Positions 19,190-28,965 of a stretch of DNA of 64,000 bases are shown one piece after another (position 1 is the first letter of the stretch; every line of letters starts with the position of its first letter). The DNA comes from Chryseobacterium sp. JAH (GTDB taxonomy: Bacteria > Bacteroidota > Bacteroidia > Flavobacteriales > Weeksellaceae): positions 1-64,000 of the forward strand of contig NZ_LMAH01000007.1 in assembly GCF_001507335.1 (NCBI RefSeq), written 5' to 3'. The position numbers and the translations under genes are program-made. Below the pieces are notes generated by a model. The model was not told the DNA's origin and did no database searches. It worked only from the letters and a program-made list of their open reading frames with translations.

Positions 19190-19197
19190 TATCTTTG
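19190..19197 (+). promoter_or_regulatory. -7 element of ruvB promoter (TATCTTTG)
   Basis: TATCTTTG is a full TAnnTTTG match, 19 bases before the ruvB ATG. A second match, TAAATTTG, sits at 19181-19188. Confidence 0.6.
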
Positions 19198-19216
19198 AGG
19201 TAAATGAAATGAATTA

Positions 19217-20239
19217 ATGCCAGATTTTTTACATCCTGATAAGGAAAATTATTCCGATGACGAACTCGTACAGGAAGAAAAAATTCGTCCGCAGAGCTTT
19301 AAAGATTTTGCCGGACAAAGAAAAACACTAGAAAATCTTGAAGTTTTTGTTGCTGCCGCAAAGAATCGTGGCGGTGCGCTGGATCATGTTCTTCTTCACG
19401 GTCCGCCAGGTTTGGGAAAAACTACTTTATCCAATATTATCGCCAATGAATTGGGAGTCAATTGTAAAATCACTTCTGGTCCTGTCCTGGATAAACCCGG
19501 AAGTCTTGCAGGATTGCTTACCAATTTAGAGGAAAATGATGTTCTTTTTATTGATGAAATTCACAGACTCTCACCGATTGTGGAAGAATATCTTTATTCT
19601 GCCATGGAAGATTATAAGATTGACATCATGCTTGAAACCGGCCCGAATGCGAGAAGTGTACAGATCAGTTTAAATCCTTTTACATTAGTTGGTGCAACAA
19701 CCCGAAGCGGCATGTTGACTAAGCCGATGTTGGCGAGATTCGGGATCCAGAGCAGATTGGAATATTATTCAATTGAACTCCTTTCAACAATTATTATCCG
19801 AAGTGCACGAGTTTTGGGTGTGACTATTTATGAGGATGCAGCCATTGAAATTGCCAGAAGAAGTCGTGGCACACCAAGAATTGCAAACGCTTTATTGAGA
19901 AGGGTTCGTGATTTTGCAGAAATTAAAGGTAACGGAGAAATTGAAATTAATATTACAACATATGCTTTGAATTCATTAAATGTTGACGAATTCGGTTTAG
20001 ACGAAATGGATAATAAAATCATGCGCGTGATGATTGAAAATTTCAAAGGAAAACCTGTCGGAATTTCAGCTCTGGCGACATCCATTGCAGAAAACCCTGA
20101 AACCTTAGAAGAAGTTTACGAGCCGTTTTTAATTCAGGAAGGGTTTATCATCAGAACGCCAAGAGGACGTGAAGTAACGGAAAAAGCTTATCGTCATTTG
20201 AATATTGCAATACCAAGAAATCCGGGAGAACTTTTTTAA
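19217..20239 (+). CDS. ruvB: Holliday junction branch migration helicase
   Basis: A 340-residue AAA+ ATPase. [11 protein letters not shown] opens the domain, Walker A is [10 protein letters not shown], Walker B is [11 protein letters not shown], the sensor region [13 protein letters not shown] follows, and the C-terminal winged helix ends with [14 protein letters not shown]. The RuvB hexamer drives branch migration of Holliday junctions together with RuvA. Length and motifs are canonical. It starts a short plus-strand run with an MBL hydrolase and coaE. Confidence 0.98.
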   Translation: MPDFLHPDKENYSDDELVQEEKIRPQSFKDFAGQRKTLENLEVFVAAAKNRGGALDHVLLHGPPGLGKTTLSNIIANELGVNCKITSGPVLDKPGSLAGLLTNLEENDVLFIDEIHRLSPIVEEYLYSAMEDYKIDIMLETGPNARSVQISLNPFTLVGATTRSGMLTKPMLARFGIQSRLEYYSIELLSTIIIRSARVLGVTIYEDAAIEIARRSRGTPRIANALLRRVRDFAEIKGNGEIEINITTYALNSLNVDEFGLDEMDNKIMRVMIENFKGKPVGISALATSIAENPETLEEVYEPFLIQEGFIIRTPRGREVTEKAYRHLNIAIPRNPGELF

Positions 20240-20318
20240 TTTTAAATAAACTTAGATACTTCAGATTTCATACAATCTTCTTAAGTTTGAAAATACAATA
20301 CTCTAAAAACAAAATTAT

Positions 20319-21185
20319 ATGAAACTATATCCTATCCAATGCGGAAAATTCAAGCTCGACGGCGGAGCGATGTTTGGAGTCGTCCCGAAAAGTCTGTGGG
20401 AAAAAACCAATCCGGCAGACGAAAGAAACTTAATTGAATTAGGAACCCGATCTCTATTAATTGAAGACGGAAAAAAACTGATTTTGGTAGACTGCGGTCT
20501 CGGCAACAAGCAGGATGACAAATTCTTCGGCCATTACTCTCTTTGGGGCGATGATAGTTTAGATAAAAATTTAAAGAAATATGGTTTTGTGAAAGAAGAC
20601 ATTACCGACGTTTTTCTTACACACCTTCATTTTGATCATTGTGGTGGCGCTATTGAATGGAATGACGACCGATCAGGTTACAGACCTGCATTCAAGAATG
20701 CGCAGTTCTGGACGAATGAAAACCATTGGCAGTGGGCAACCGAGCCCAATGCACGAGAAAAGGCGAGTTTTTTGAAGGAAAACATTTTTCCTATTCAGGA
20801 AAGCGGCCAGCTGGGTTTCATTCCATTGCCTGCTAACGGAAATTATGGTTTTGCCCCAGATCTTAAAATGGATGTGATCTTTGTAGATGGACATACCGAA
20901 AAGCAGATGCTTCCTGTTGTACAATACCAGGAAAAAACAATTGTTTTTGCAGCTGATTTAATTCCTACTGCAGGACATATTCCACAAGTGTATGTAATGG
21001 GTTACGACACAAGACCACTTTTGACCATTGAAGAGAAAGCTAAGTTTTTGAAACAATGTGTGGATAATGACTATTTATTATTCTTTGAGCATGATGCTCA
21101 TAACGAATTGGCCAGCCTGAAAATGACTGAAAAGGGTGTGCGTTTGGATGAAACATTTAGTTTTAATGAAGTTTTCGGATATTAA
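20319..21185 (+). CDS. MBL-fold metallo-hydrolase
   Basis: A 288-residue cytoplasmic protein with the metallo-beta-lactamase zinc motif LTHLHFDHCGG at about residues 95-105. Further ligand positions are FVDGHTEKQM, VFAADLIPTAGH and FFEHDAHNE. It resembles the broad group of N-acyl-homoserine-lactonase-like and related hydrolases, but the substrate cannot be inferred. It lies three bases before coaE and is likely co-transcribed with it. Confidence 0.8.
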   Translation: MKLYPIQCGKFKLDGGAMFGVVPKSLWEKTNPADERNLIELGTRSLLIEDGKKLILVDCGLGNKQDDKFFGHYSLWGDDSLDKNLKKYGFVKEDITDVFLTHLHFDHCGGAIEWNDDRSGYRPAFKNAQFWTNENHWQWATEPNAREKASFLKENIFPIQESGQLGFIPLPANGNYGFAPDLKMDVIFVDGHTEKQMLPVVQYQEKTIVFAADLIPTAGHIPQVYVMGYDTRPLLTIEEKAKFLKQCVDNDYLLFFEHDAHNELASLKMTEKGVRLDETFSFNEVFGY

Positions 21186-21187
21186 TT

Positions 21188-21817
21188 ATGGAGGAATTAT
21201 TGACAGAAACTCAAAAAGCAGAACCTGATTCTGCCTCGAAAATAATAGGTCTTACCGGTGGCATTGGTTCAGGAAAAACAACGGTAGCGCAGTTTATCGA
21301 AAACTGCGGCTTCCCAGTGTATTATTCTGATGACAGAGCCAAAACCATTGTCAATGACAACGAAACTGTTAAGAGTAAGATTCAAGAACTCCTGGGCTCT
21401 GATGCTTATGGCGAAAATGGTCTGTATGACAGAAAATTTGTTGCCGGTAAAGTTTTTAATGATGATGAGCTGCTGCATCAGTTGAATGGAATTATTCATC
21501 CTGCAGTACGGTTAGATTTCGAAGAATGGGTCTCGAGGCAAACCAAATATCTTGTTTTTAAAGAAACGGCATTATTGTTTGAGTTAAAACTTAATCTTCA
21601 ATGCTATAAATCTCTATTGGTAACAGCTGAAGATAATATAAGACTCAAAAGGGTGATGGATCGAGACGGAAAAACCTACCGCGAAGTCGAAACAATAATG
21701 AATAATCAAATGCCGGAAAAGGACAAAATAAAGCAAGCAGATTATATTATTTACAATAATACCAATTTGGATGATCTCCGTGAACAGACCGAAAAAATAA
21801 TCTTTGAGATTGAATAA
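21188..21817 (+). CDS. coaE: Dephospho-CoA kinase
   Basis: A 209-residue P-loop kinase. Walker A is LTGGIGSGKTT at about residue 22, followed by the substrate region YYSDDRAK, HPAVRLDFEEWV and the lid region with VMDRDGKTYREVE. It phosphorylates dephospho-CoA in the last step of coenzyme A synthesis. An N-terminal extension of about 19 residues precedes the usual start; alternative internal starts are not obvious. A terminator follows. Confidence 0.95.
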   Translation: MEELLTETQKAEPDSASKIIGLTGGIGSGKTTVAQFIENCGFPVYYSDDRAKTIVNDNETVKSKIQELLGSDAYGENGLYDRKFVAGKVFNDDELLHQLNGIIHPAVRLDFEEWVSRQTKYLVFKETALLFELKLNLQCYKSLLVTAEDNIRLKRVMDRDGKTYREVETIMNNQMPEKDKIKQADYIIYNNTNLDDLREQTEKIIFEIE

Positions 21818-21832
21818 AATCTTACAAGTATA

Positions 21833-21868
21833 AAAAAACTCGCTGAATATTAATCAGCGAGTTTTTTG
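21833..21868 (+). terminator. Intrinsic terminator after coaE
   Basis: CTCGCTGA (21839-21846) pairs with TCAGCGAG (21854-21861), flanked by a matching A-run and T-run. It could act in both directions. Confidence 0.85.
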
Positions 21869-21891
21869 TTTCAATCTGCATCTGTATCATG

Positions 21892-21927
21892 AAAAAAAAT
21901 AAGCTCTCATTTCTGAGAGCTTATTCT
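21892..21927 (-). terminator. Intrinsic terminator of the FN3/GEVED gene
   Basis: AATAAGCTCTCA pairs with TGAGAGCTTATT around a short loop. On the minus strand the stem is followed by a T-run. Confidence 0.85.
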
Positions 21928-21945
21928 ATTGTTTAGAAGTTATTA

Positions 21946-24900
21946 TTATTCTTTGATAAATTTCTTCTGTATAGTTCCCTTAACGTCTTCTATGTCGATT
22001 ACATATAATCCGTTAATTAATCTGCTCACGTCAATCTTGTTGTTTAAGATCAATCCGCTTGATACCAATTGTCCTGCAGCACTGTAAATTTTATAATTAG
22101 CTTTTTTGCTGATATTTTTTACATTTAACACTGTGCTTACTGGATTCGGATAAATTAAGATATCCGTTTGGTTTACTGTATTTGCAACAGGCTGCTTAGA
22201 GATTCTTACTGTATAATCTTCTACTTCACCATTTGCGAAGTTGGTACAATTTACAGGAATTCCATCTTTCTGCATTGCAACTCTCATTACTACATATTTG
22301 TAGTCTGTCATGCTTACAAATGCGTCAGCAGGAACGTTGAATGTTGCAGTTGCTGTAGTGTTGGTATTTGGTCCGTCAGCAAGGATTCTTTCGTTAATAT
22401 CGAAGTATCCGTTTCTGTTGAAATCAATCCAAATTGCCACACCTGCTGTTGCTCCATTAGTTAATGTTTTATCAACAATAATCTGGTTACCTGTAGATCC
22501 TTGAATCATTTCAATATAATTCAATGGAATACCTGTAAAATCAGAATAATTTGATGCTGGCGTAACATTAGTCATTTCCGGTTTACCTGTCGGCTTAGCT
22601 GTAACCTTAGAAATATATTCTGTTGCAGAGTTAGCTGAAGTCATCTGACAGTAAATCACTGTAGGCGTTGTGAAATAATAAGGAGGCGTAAAGTTACCAG
22701 GTGTTCCCGAACAAACATTTGCTACCTGCATTTCATATTTCGTCAATTCTAACAATCCAGTGATGGTATACGTGTTTGTATTAACCGTTACAGTCGTCCA
22801 GCTAGGAATACCTACTTTTCTATATCTCAAGATATAGCTACCTGTAGCTCCTGCACCTGTGAAGGCATCCCAAACTACTTCTGCACTTGTTGGTGTCAAT
22901 GTAGTAATCGTCAATCCTGGAGGTGGTATTTCACAAATTCTTACTGTAGTAAATACTTGAGGATTAGACCATGGGTTAGGAGTTGTTTCACCCACACACT
23001 GATTAGCTACCTGTACTTCATAAGTCACATAAGAGTTTAATCCCGTTAATGTCACAGAGTTCGCTGGCGGAGCAGGAACAGTAACAGAGATCCAAGTTGC
23101 AGTACCAACTACTCTGTATCTTACTAAATATGTTGCGCTAGGAACAATAGGGTTCCAAGTAACAACTGCTGTAGTTGAAGTGATATTCGTAACCGTTACG
23201 TTCGGAGGAGTAGGATCACATCTTGTAGTGAAAAGTTTTATAGGAGTATAAGCACCTGCACCACCGCTTCCACAAACTGCTGCAATTCTTACTTCATACG
23301 TTGTAGCAGGTGTTAAACCAGAAAGCTGTACAGGAGGGTTTCCTGCCAAAACAGAAGCATTAACAGGAATCCATGCAGAAGCAGGATTCGTAACAGCTCT
23401 GTATTCTAGTATAAATGCATTATTATTTAGTGCTGAAGTCCAGTTAACTGTCGCTGATGTATGCGTTATTGCAGCAACCGTTACATTTGTTGGAGTAGCG
23501 TTACTACATGGTCTTAATTTCACCGCATAATCTTCTACTTCACCGTTTGCAGGATTCACACACATTACCGGAGCACCATTTCTATTAAGGATAACTCTCA
23601 TCGTAGTAGTTAATGGTCCTGAATACACTAGTGGTCCAGCTTGCGGAACATTAAATGTTGCCGTTACAGGAGTAGTTGTACTTGAAGCAGAATTCATAAT
23701 TCTTTCGCTTGTTGCGAAAATTCCATCTCTGTTATAATCAATATATACATCTACTGCATCAGCATAAGTAGTACCTACCCAAGCTTTTCCAACTGAAATT
23801 TGGTTTCCTGAAGAACCTACTTCTAAGTTGATCAGCGTCGCAGGTGTAGTATAACTGATATAATTCGTCTGTAAAGATGTATTATCCATCACAGGGAAGT
23901 TCACAGGTGTTACTTTTACATTTGAAATGTAATCATTCGTACCTGTACCTACCATCGGACAATATGTCAACGGTGGTGTAGTGAAATTCACTGAAGCACT
24001 AAATGCTCCGGTAACACCTCCACAGATTGTAGCAACCTGTACCTGATAAGTAGTCTGTTCAGTAAGGTTTGTTATGGTGTAGAAACTTTGTCCTGTTGGT
24101 GTTCCCGCTGGTAAAGTCTGTCCAGCTGCTGTTGGTAACCAAGGACCTGAAGGATTCAATCTATATCTAATTACATATGTTGCATTTGCAGTCGGCAACC
24201 AAGAAACATACGCAGTCGTAGCGGTCATGTTAGTCACCGTAATGTTGGTAGGAGGAGCAGTAGTACAAGGCTGCAGATCAATAAATTTAACAGCATAATC
24301 TTCTACCTCACCATAACTAAAGCTACCACAAGGTGAAGGATCTGTAGATTCACGAAGGATAACCCTCATTCTTGTATTTAAATTACCCGTGTAAATGGTA
24401 CCTGCCGCAGTAGGCATATTGAAATTAGCCGTAACCAATGCAGTGGTATTACTTGCTCCAGTCAAAATTCTTTCACTAGTTTCAAAAACACCATTTCTGT
24501 TAAAGTCAATCCAAACACCTGCAGCCGCACTGTATTGAAACCCGCCAGGTGGCCAAGATTTTGTAATAGAAACATTATTATTAACTGTCCCTCTGATTAG
24601 AGTAACTAATCTTGTAGGATCTGCAGTGTAGTCTGAATAATATGGTGCTGCTGTTGCCATTGGCGAAGTGCTTACCATAGCTGGTAAACCAATAGGAGTT
24701 ACCGTAACATTAGAAATATATTCATCAGCACTTGTAGCTACAGCTGTACAATAACTTAGCGATGGAGTTGAAAAGTTGACACTTGGTGAAAATGCACCTG
24801 TAACACCACCACAAATTGTAGCAACCTGTACTTCATAAGGAGTAGATTCAGTTAAATTCAGTATATTATAGATACTCGTTGGTGGAGTCGTAGTTGGTAA

Positions 24901-26403
24901 TGTAACCGTCGTCCAGGCACCTGTACCTGTTCTGTATCTGATAATATATGTAGCACCCGATGTAGCCACCCATGATACAGTGGCAGAACTAATCGTTAAA
25001 TTGGAAACAGAAATATTAGTAGGAGGAGCAGTAGTACAAGGTTGTAAATCTACAAACTTAACATCATAATCTTCAACTTCTCCCCATGTGAAACTTCCAC
25101 ATGCAGTAGGAGATGCAGATTCTCTCAATACCACTCTCATACGGGTTGCAAGATTACCGTTGTATGCACCTGCAGGTATGGTAAATCCTGCACTTACTAC
25201 CGGTGATGTTGTATTACTTGGAGAGTTCAGAACCTGTTCAGTAGTTTCAAAAACTCCATTTCTGTTAAAATCAATCCAAACACCCGTACCGAAAGAGTAC
25301 TGGAAGCTGCCTGAAAAAGTTTTAGTAACCGATACCGTATTATTAGTAGAATTTCTAACAAAAGTAATCAGCTTGGTAGGATCTAAACCAAAATTCGTAT
25401 AGAATGCACCGGCAGAGTTGTTACTCATTACATATGAGTTGGTCGCATTTGCTGTAACATTAGAAATATACCCATCATTGATACTCGTGGATGTTGCTGT
25501 ACAATAAGAAAGCGCTGGGGTCGTGAAAGCAACCGGTGTAGAATATGCACCTGTAACTCCACCACAAACTGTTGCTACTTCAACTTCGTACTGTGTAGTT
25601 TCACTAAGACCCGGAATTGTGTAGCTATTTGTAAGCGCAGGTATGTTTACAGTTGTATAAGCTCCACCAGGAAGCAATCTATATCTCACTACATATGTTG
25701 CATTTGAGTTAGCACTCCAAGAAACAGTAGCTGTTGTAGCCGTCAAGTTTCCTACAGTTACACCAGTAGGTGCTGCAACAGTACAAGGGGAAGGGTTAAA
25801 CGCTACCAATTGCAATTGAGGAATAGCACTCTGTCTTGTAAATGCAGTAGGAGGAGCAGCAGGGTCTGGGTTTGTACTGTCATTTCTGTACATCATTCCT
25901 CTGTTTGTTCCTGCCGTGTAGCTTCCCCAGTTTTGCGTACAAGACCAATTCGGAGAGTTTTCATCTACAGCGACAACAAGATTACTTACGCCATCCCATA
26001 GAAAAGGAGTCGCTAAAGGTAACTCTACCCAAGTACCATCAGTCATGGTCGGCAAAGTACCGGAATATACCTGAGTCATGTTTGCAGCAGGCACCCAGCT
26101 TGTTGTGGTTGCAAAATCATTTTGGGCTGTGTTACCTAGGTATACTACCCATTGATTATAGTTTCCCTGAGTAGCTGCAGTTGCACTGACAAAAAACCTG
26201 ATTTTAGTAATTTGAGTACTCGTGCCAATAGCAGCTGTAACCTCTGCGGCAGTATAAATCTGCTGTGAGTAGTTATACCCGTAACAGGAATTTATCGGAA
26301 GCACCCCATTTGATGCCGTACCCGTTCCAATCTGCCCAGTCTGACCTGATATGTTGGAAACAAAAGCCAACATAAAGGTGAGAATAAGTAAAATTTTCTT
26401 CAT
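21946..26403 (-). CDS. Large T9SS-secreted FN3/GEVED repeat protein
   Basis: A 1485-residue exported protein with a signal peptide (ends NISGQ). An N-terminal beta domain (about 20-200) is followed by three alternating pairs of fibronectin type III and GEVED domains: FN3 at about 210-295, 455-545 and 710-805, with GEVED domains after each (recognisable by VWIDFNRNGVFET and GEVEDY). Then come three consecutive FN3 domains (about 965-1240), a fourth GEVED domain (about 1310-1395) and a C-terminal type A T9SS sorting tail (ILIYPNPVSTVLNV ... KKFIKE). The repeats are also similar at DNA level. No catalytic domain is evident, so an adhesive or matrix role at the cell surface is likely but inferred. 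Confidence 0.9.
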   Translation of the reverse strand: MKKILLILTFMLAFVSNISGQTGQIGTGTASNGVLPINSCYGYNYSQQIYTAAEVTAAIGTSTQITKIRFFVSATAATQGNYNQWVVYLGNTAQNDFATTTSWVPAANMTQVYSGTLPTMTDGTWVELPLATPFLWDGVSNLVVAVDENSPNWSCTQNWGSYTAGTNRGMMYRNDSTNPDPAAPPTAFTRQSAIPQLQLVAFNPSPCTVAAPTGVTVGNLTATTATVSWSANSNATYVVRYRLLPGGAYTTVNIPALTNSYTIPGLSETTQYEVEVATVCGGVTGAYSTPVAFTTPALSYCTATSTSINDGYISNVTANATNSYVMSNNSAGAFYTNFGLDPTKLITFVRNSTNNTVSVTKTFSGSFQYSFGTGVWIDFNRNGVFETTEQVLNSPSNTTSPVVSAGFTIPAGAYNGNLATRMRVVLRESASPTACGSFTWGEVEDYDVKFVDLQPCTTAPPTNISVSNLTISSATVSWVATSGATYIIRYRTGTGAWTTVTLPTTTPPTSIYNILNLTESTPYEVQVATICGGVTGAFSPSVNFSTPSLSYCTAVATSADEYISNVTVTPIGLPAMVSTSPMATAAPYYSDYTADPTRLVTLIRGTVNNNVSITKSWPPGGFQYSAAAGVWIDFNRNGVFETSERILTGASNTTALVTANFNMPTAAGTIYTGNLNTRMRVILRESTDPSPCGSFSYGEVEDYAVKFIDLQPCTTAPPTNITVTNMTATTAYVSWLPTANATYVIRYRLNPSGPWLPTAAGQTLPAGTPTGQSFYTITNLTEQTTYQVQVATICGGVTGAFSASVNFTTPPLTYCPMVGTGTNDYISNVKVTPVNFPVMDNTSLQTNYISYTTPATLINLEVGSSGNQISVGKAWVGTTYADAVDVYIDYNRDGIFATSERIMNSASSTTTPVTATFNVPQAGPLVYSGPLTTTMRVILNRNGAPVMCVNPANGEVEDYAVKLRPCSNATPTNVTVAAITHTSATVNWTSALNNNAFILEYRAVTNPASAWIPVNASVLAGNPPVQLSGLTPATTYEVRIAAVCGSGGAGAYTPIKLFTTRCDPTPPNVTVTNITSTTAVVTWNPIVPSATYLVRYRVVGTATWISVTVPAPPANSVTLTGLNSYVTYEVQVANQCVGETTPNPWSNPQVFTTVRICEIPPPGLTITTLTPTSAEVVWDAFTGAGATGSYILRYRKVGIPSWTTVTVNTNTYTITGLLELTKYEMQVANVCSGTPGNFTPPYYFTTPTVIYCQMTSANSATEYISKVTAKPTGKPEMTNVTPASNYSDFTGIPLNYIEMIQGSTGNQIIVDKTLTNGATAGVAIWIDFNRNGYFDINERILADGPNTNTTATATFNVPADAFVSMTDYKYVVMRVAMQKDGIPVNCTNFANGEVEDYTVRISKQPVANTVNQTDILIYPNPVSTVLNVKNISKKANYKIYSAAGQLVSSGLILNNKIDVSRLINGLYVIDIEDVKGTIQKKFIKE

Positions 26404-26582
26404 CTTATTAATTGTTTAAATAGATTAGAATACAAGAATTATACATAAGTTAATTAATTAGTGTATTAATGTAATGGTTTTGAGACATCCTCTCTCATTA
26501 AGAATTTCATTTTCTGTTATCAGAAATGGGATTAAAGAAGTAAACGATTTCGTCATAGGCGTCAATTATTTTAGATTAACTA

Positions 26583-26590
26583 CAAATCTA
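26583..26590 (-). promoter_or_regulatory. -7 element of FN3/GEVED gene promoter (TAGATTTG)
   Basis: The minus strand matches TAnnTTTG. It implies an unusually long leader (about 170 bases) compared with other genes here. Confidence 0.45.
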
Positions 26591-26671
26591 AACAATTTTT
26601 ATTATTTGAAGATATAATTACTCATTTTTTTTATTGCAACAACATTAAAAACACACATCTGATTACATTAT

Positions 26672-26703
26672 AAAAAAAATCCTCAGGAAAACCTGAGGAT
26701 TTG
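26672..26703 (-). terminator. Intrinsic terminator of M43 protease gene
   Basis: AAATCCTCAGG pairs with CCTGAGGATTT around an AAAA loop, followed on the minus strand by a T-run. Confidence 0.88.
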
Positions 26704-26723
26704 GTAGTATTTAAGGTATATGA

Positions 26724-28727
26724 TTATTTTTTAATAAACTTAACACTTTCTGAGATATTTTTATCTTTTATTGTAATAATATAATTTCCTTTTACCAATT
26801 CAGCAACTCTCACTTGATTATTGCTAATCTCACCTGCTTTGACAATTTGACCAACCGCATTATGAATTTCAAACTTAGCTTTGTTAGAAACTTTTGTGAT
26901 ATTTAGGATATCAGTTGCTGGGTTTGGATAAACTGCAAATGTATCTTTAGTTAAATCATTAGTTCCTAGTATGCCAACTTTCACAGCTCTAGTTTGTTGT
27001 TTCGAATATGTAGAACCTACAATTACATCAACTCCTGCAGCTGTTTTAATATTGTAAAATCCTCCGTTATCATAAATACCATCACCATACACATCATTAA
27101 TAGTAAATGTATAGCAATCATTAGTATTTAACACCCAGTTTTGCGTAATTAACGCAGGAAGAGGAGTAGAAGTTGTAGGATTAGGAACATCCGTATATGG
27201 AGTACTACTGTAGACAATTGCACCTGCACCGTTTTTCAGATTCCAACTTACCTCACTTCCCCAATAATCTAATTGCAAGTTAAACACAAAATTAGTTCCT
27301 GGGTTTGCAGCTATACCAGGATTAGTGAAAGTTCCGGTCAGCGCATTATTAGAAGCTCTCTGATCTGCCACACCATTTACAGATGTAAGATTAACAGTCA
27401 ATGGTCCGTTTGATGCAGTTGCAGGAATTGGCAATGATACAACAGCATACTTATCTTGTGCTAAGTTACCAGACCAGTTATATGAATAAGGAGTTCCGTT
27501 TATTGTATAAGGTATAACCGCAGATGTAAGAGCTGAAGTACCTCTATTTGTAAGAATAATTTTCACTACATATCCGGTACAAAGATTATCAAGCGAGCAT
27601 ATGTTTTCAAATTTTATTTCTGCATCATTAGCGAATAATGGAATTGGCAAATCTTTAGTAGATGTTTTCAACTCAACTCTTCTTGGAGAGTTATTCATTA
27701 CAGTTGTTATTCTATCTTTCTGATTTTGAGTGAAAATATTCATGCAAGTATCATTCGTATAATCCATGTAGTTTTCTACCATTTCAAAAACTGATGGATT
27801 GTCACAACTTACTATAGTTTTATTACATACATAATTTGCAGTATGTGCAGTTGGTGTATCTGCGCAGTAATCAGTAGCACAACTACCATCGCCCCAGATA
27901 TGTCTTAATCCCAAAAAGTGTCCCACTTCATGAGTCATAGTTCTTCCTTTGTCATATGGTGCATTCATAGGAAAAGCGCCATAAGCTGTACTTCCAAAAG
28001 TTGTATAATTTGCAACTACTCCATCTGTAGTAGCAGACCCTCCAGCTGGCATAGGTATCGTAGAGTTAGAGGGAAATTGTGCATACCCTAACAACGAATT
28101 ATCAGAAAACTTAACACTCCACATATTCATATATTGCGTAGGAGCCCAAATAGTTAATGGTTTTACATAGCCATTAATATTAGCTGTTGACCAGTCTGGG
28201 TAGCATAAATTAACCCTGTCTATACCATTCGTAGGATTTCCATTAACATCAGCTTTGGCCAATGCAAATTGTATCATTATATCTGCTCCTACTGCACTCG
28301 TATTATGACCTGGGGTTCCTGCCATCCTACGGAAGTCCTGATTCATAACTGTAATCTGAGACTGAACCTGCTCATCCGAAATGTTTGCGCCGGTACCATA
28401 AGGTTCACCTGAGTGAATAACGTGTACCACTACTGGAATTGTAACAATACCTCCACTCGTAGATTTGTTCTGTTTTGCATTTTCGATAAGAGGTTTGATC
28501 CAAGCTTCAAACTGAGCATCAGTCATTCTATTGGGATCAGTATCCTGTAAAAATTTCTCGTAAGAAGTAGAAGCACAACGTATTGTTCCATCCAAACTCT
28601 TAAGCTCACTATTTGTATAAGCTTTACCAAAACCTAATTTATCATCTACTAATCTTTGAGCAAACATCATGTTAGTCAAAGAGATAAACAGAATTAAAAT
28701 TACTTTCGACATAGTAAAATTCTTCAT
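26724..28727 (-). CDS. T9SS-secreted M43-family zinc metalloprotease (copy A)
   Basis: A 667-residue secreted metalloprotease. The signal peptide ends MMFAQ. A pro-region to about residue 95 contains a Cys in LDGTIRCAST that could act as a cysteine switch. The catalytic domain has the metzincin zinc site HEVGHFLGLRH and the Met-turn ENYMDYTND, typical of cytophagalysin-like M43 proteases. Beta-rich modules follow, and the last 75 residues are a type A T9SS sorting tail (FAVYPNPATDILNITKV). It is a close paralogue of the gene upstream, with near-identical tails. It probably degrades extracellular protein. Confidence 0.92.
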   Translation of the reverse strand: MKNFTMSKVILILFISLTNMMFAQRLVDDKLGFGKAYTNSELKSLDGTIRCASTSYEKFLQDTDPNRMTDAQFEAWIKPLIENAKQNKSTSGGIVTIPVVVHVIHSGEPYGTGANISDEQVQSQITVMNQDFRRMAGTPGHNTSAVGADIMIQFALAKADVNGNPTNGIDRVNLCYPDWSTANINGYVKPLTIWAPTQYMNMWSVKFSDNSLLGYAQFPSNSTIPMPAGGSATTDGVVANYTTFGSTAYGAFPMNAPYDKGRTMTHEVGHFLGLRHIWGDGSCATDYCADTPTAHTANYVCNKTIVSCDNPSVFEMVENYMDYTNDTCMNIFTQNQKDRITTVMNNSPRRVELKTSTKDLPIPLFANDAEIKFENICSLDNLCTGYVVKIILTNRGTSALTSAVIPYTINGTPYSYNWSGNLAQDKYAVVSLPIPATASNGPLTVNLTSVNGVADQRASNNALTGTFTNPGIAANPGTNFVFNLQLDYWGSEVSWNLKNGAGAIVYSSTPYTDVPNPTTSTPLPALITQNWVLNTNDCYTFTINDVYGDGIYDNGGFYNIKTAAGVDVIVGSTYSKQQTRAVKVGILGTNDLTKDTFAVYPNPATDILNITKVSNKAKFEIHNAVGQIVKAGEISNNQVRVAELVKGNYIITIKDKNISESVKFIKK

Positions 28728-28749
28728 TATAAATTTATTTTATTTTTGA

Positions 28750-28757
28750 CAAATATA
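28750..28757 (-). promoter_or_regulatory. -7 element of M43 protease A promoter (TATATTTG)
   Basis: The minus strand reads TATATTTG, 22 bases before the ATG at 28727. Confidence 0.55.
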
Positions 28758-28911
28758 AGTTAATAAATTTTTTTTTCATAAATATCAGTTCTAAAACTTT
28801 TACTTAATTGAAATTTTAACAATAAATCTTCAGTTTTTACTGGTTTTTCATTCTATTATCGGCTAAATTCAAACTATATTTTTAATTAAAATAGTTGGTT
28901 AATATTTAAAT

Positions 28912-28949
28912 AAAAAAACGCCCTAAAAACTAAAGTTTAGGGCGTTTTT
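28912..28949 (-). terminator. Intrinsic terminator of second M43 protease gene
   Basis: AAAAACGCCCTAAA pairs with TTTAGGGCGTTTTT, followed by T-rich sequence on the minus strand. Confidence 0.88.
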
Positions 28950-28965
28950 CAATTAAAATGATTAT

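Larger units (their letters stand above)
26404..26723. other. Intergenic region between FN3/GEVED and first protease gene
   Basis: About 320 bases. It contains a minus-strand -7 element TAGATTTG at 26583-26590, which would give the FN3/GEVED gene a leader of about 170 bases, and the terminator of the upstream protease at 26672-26703. No gene is seen. Confidence 0.5.

Noticed and set aside
21946..26403. Repeated DNA that might suggest a CRISPR or mobile repeat array
   Set aside because: Repeat spacing follows FN3 and GEVED domain boundaries in a continuous reading frame; no regular short repeat-spacer pattern.
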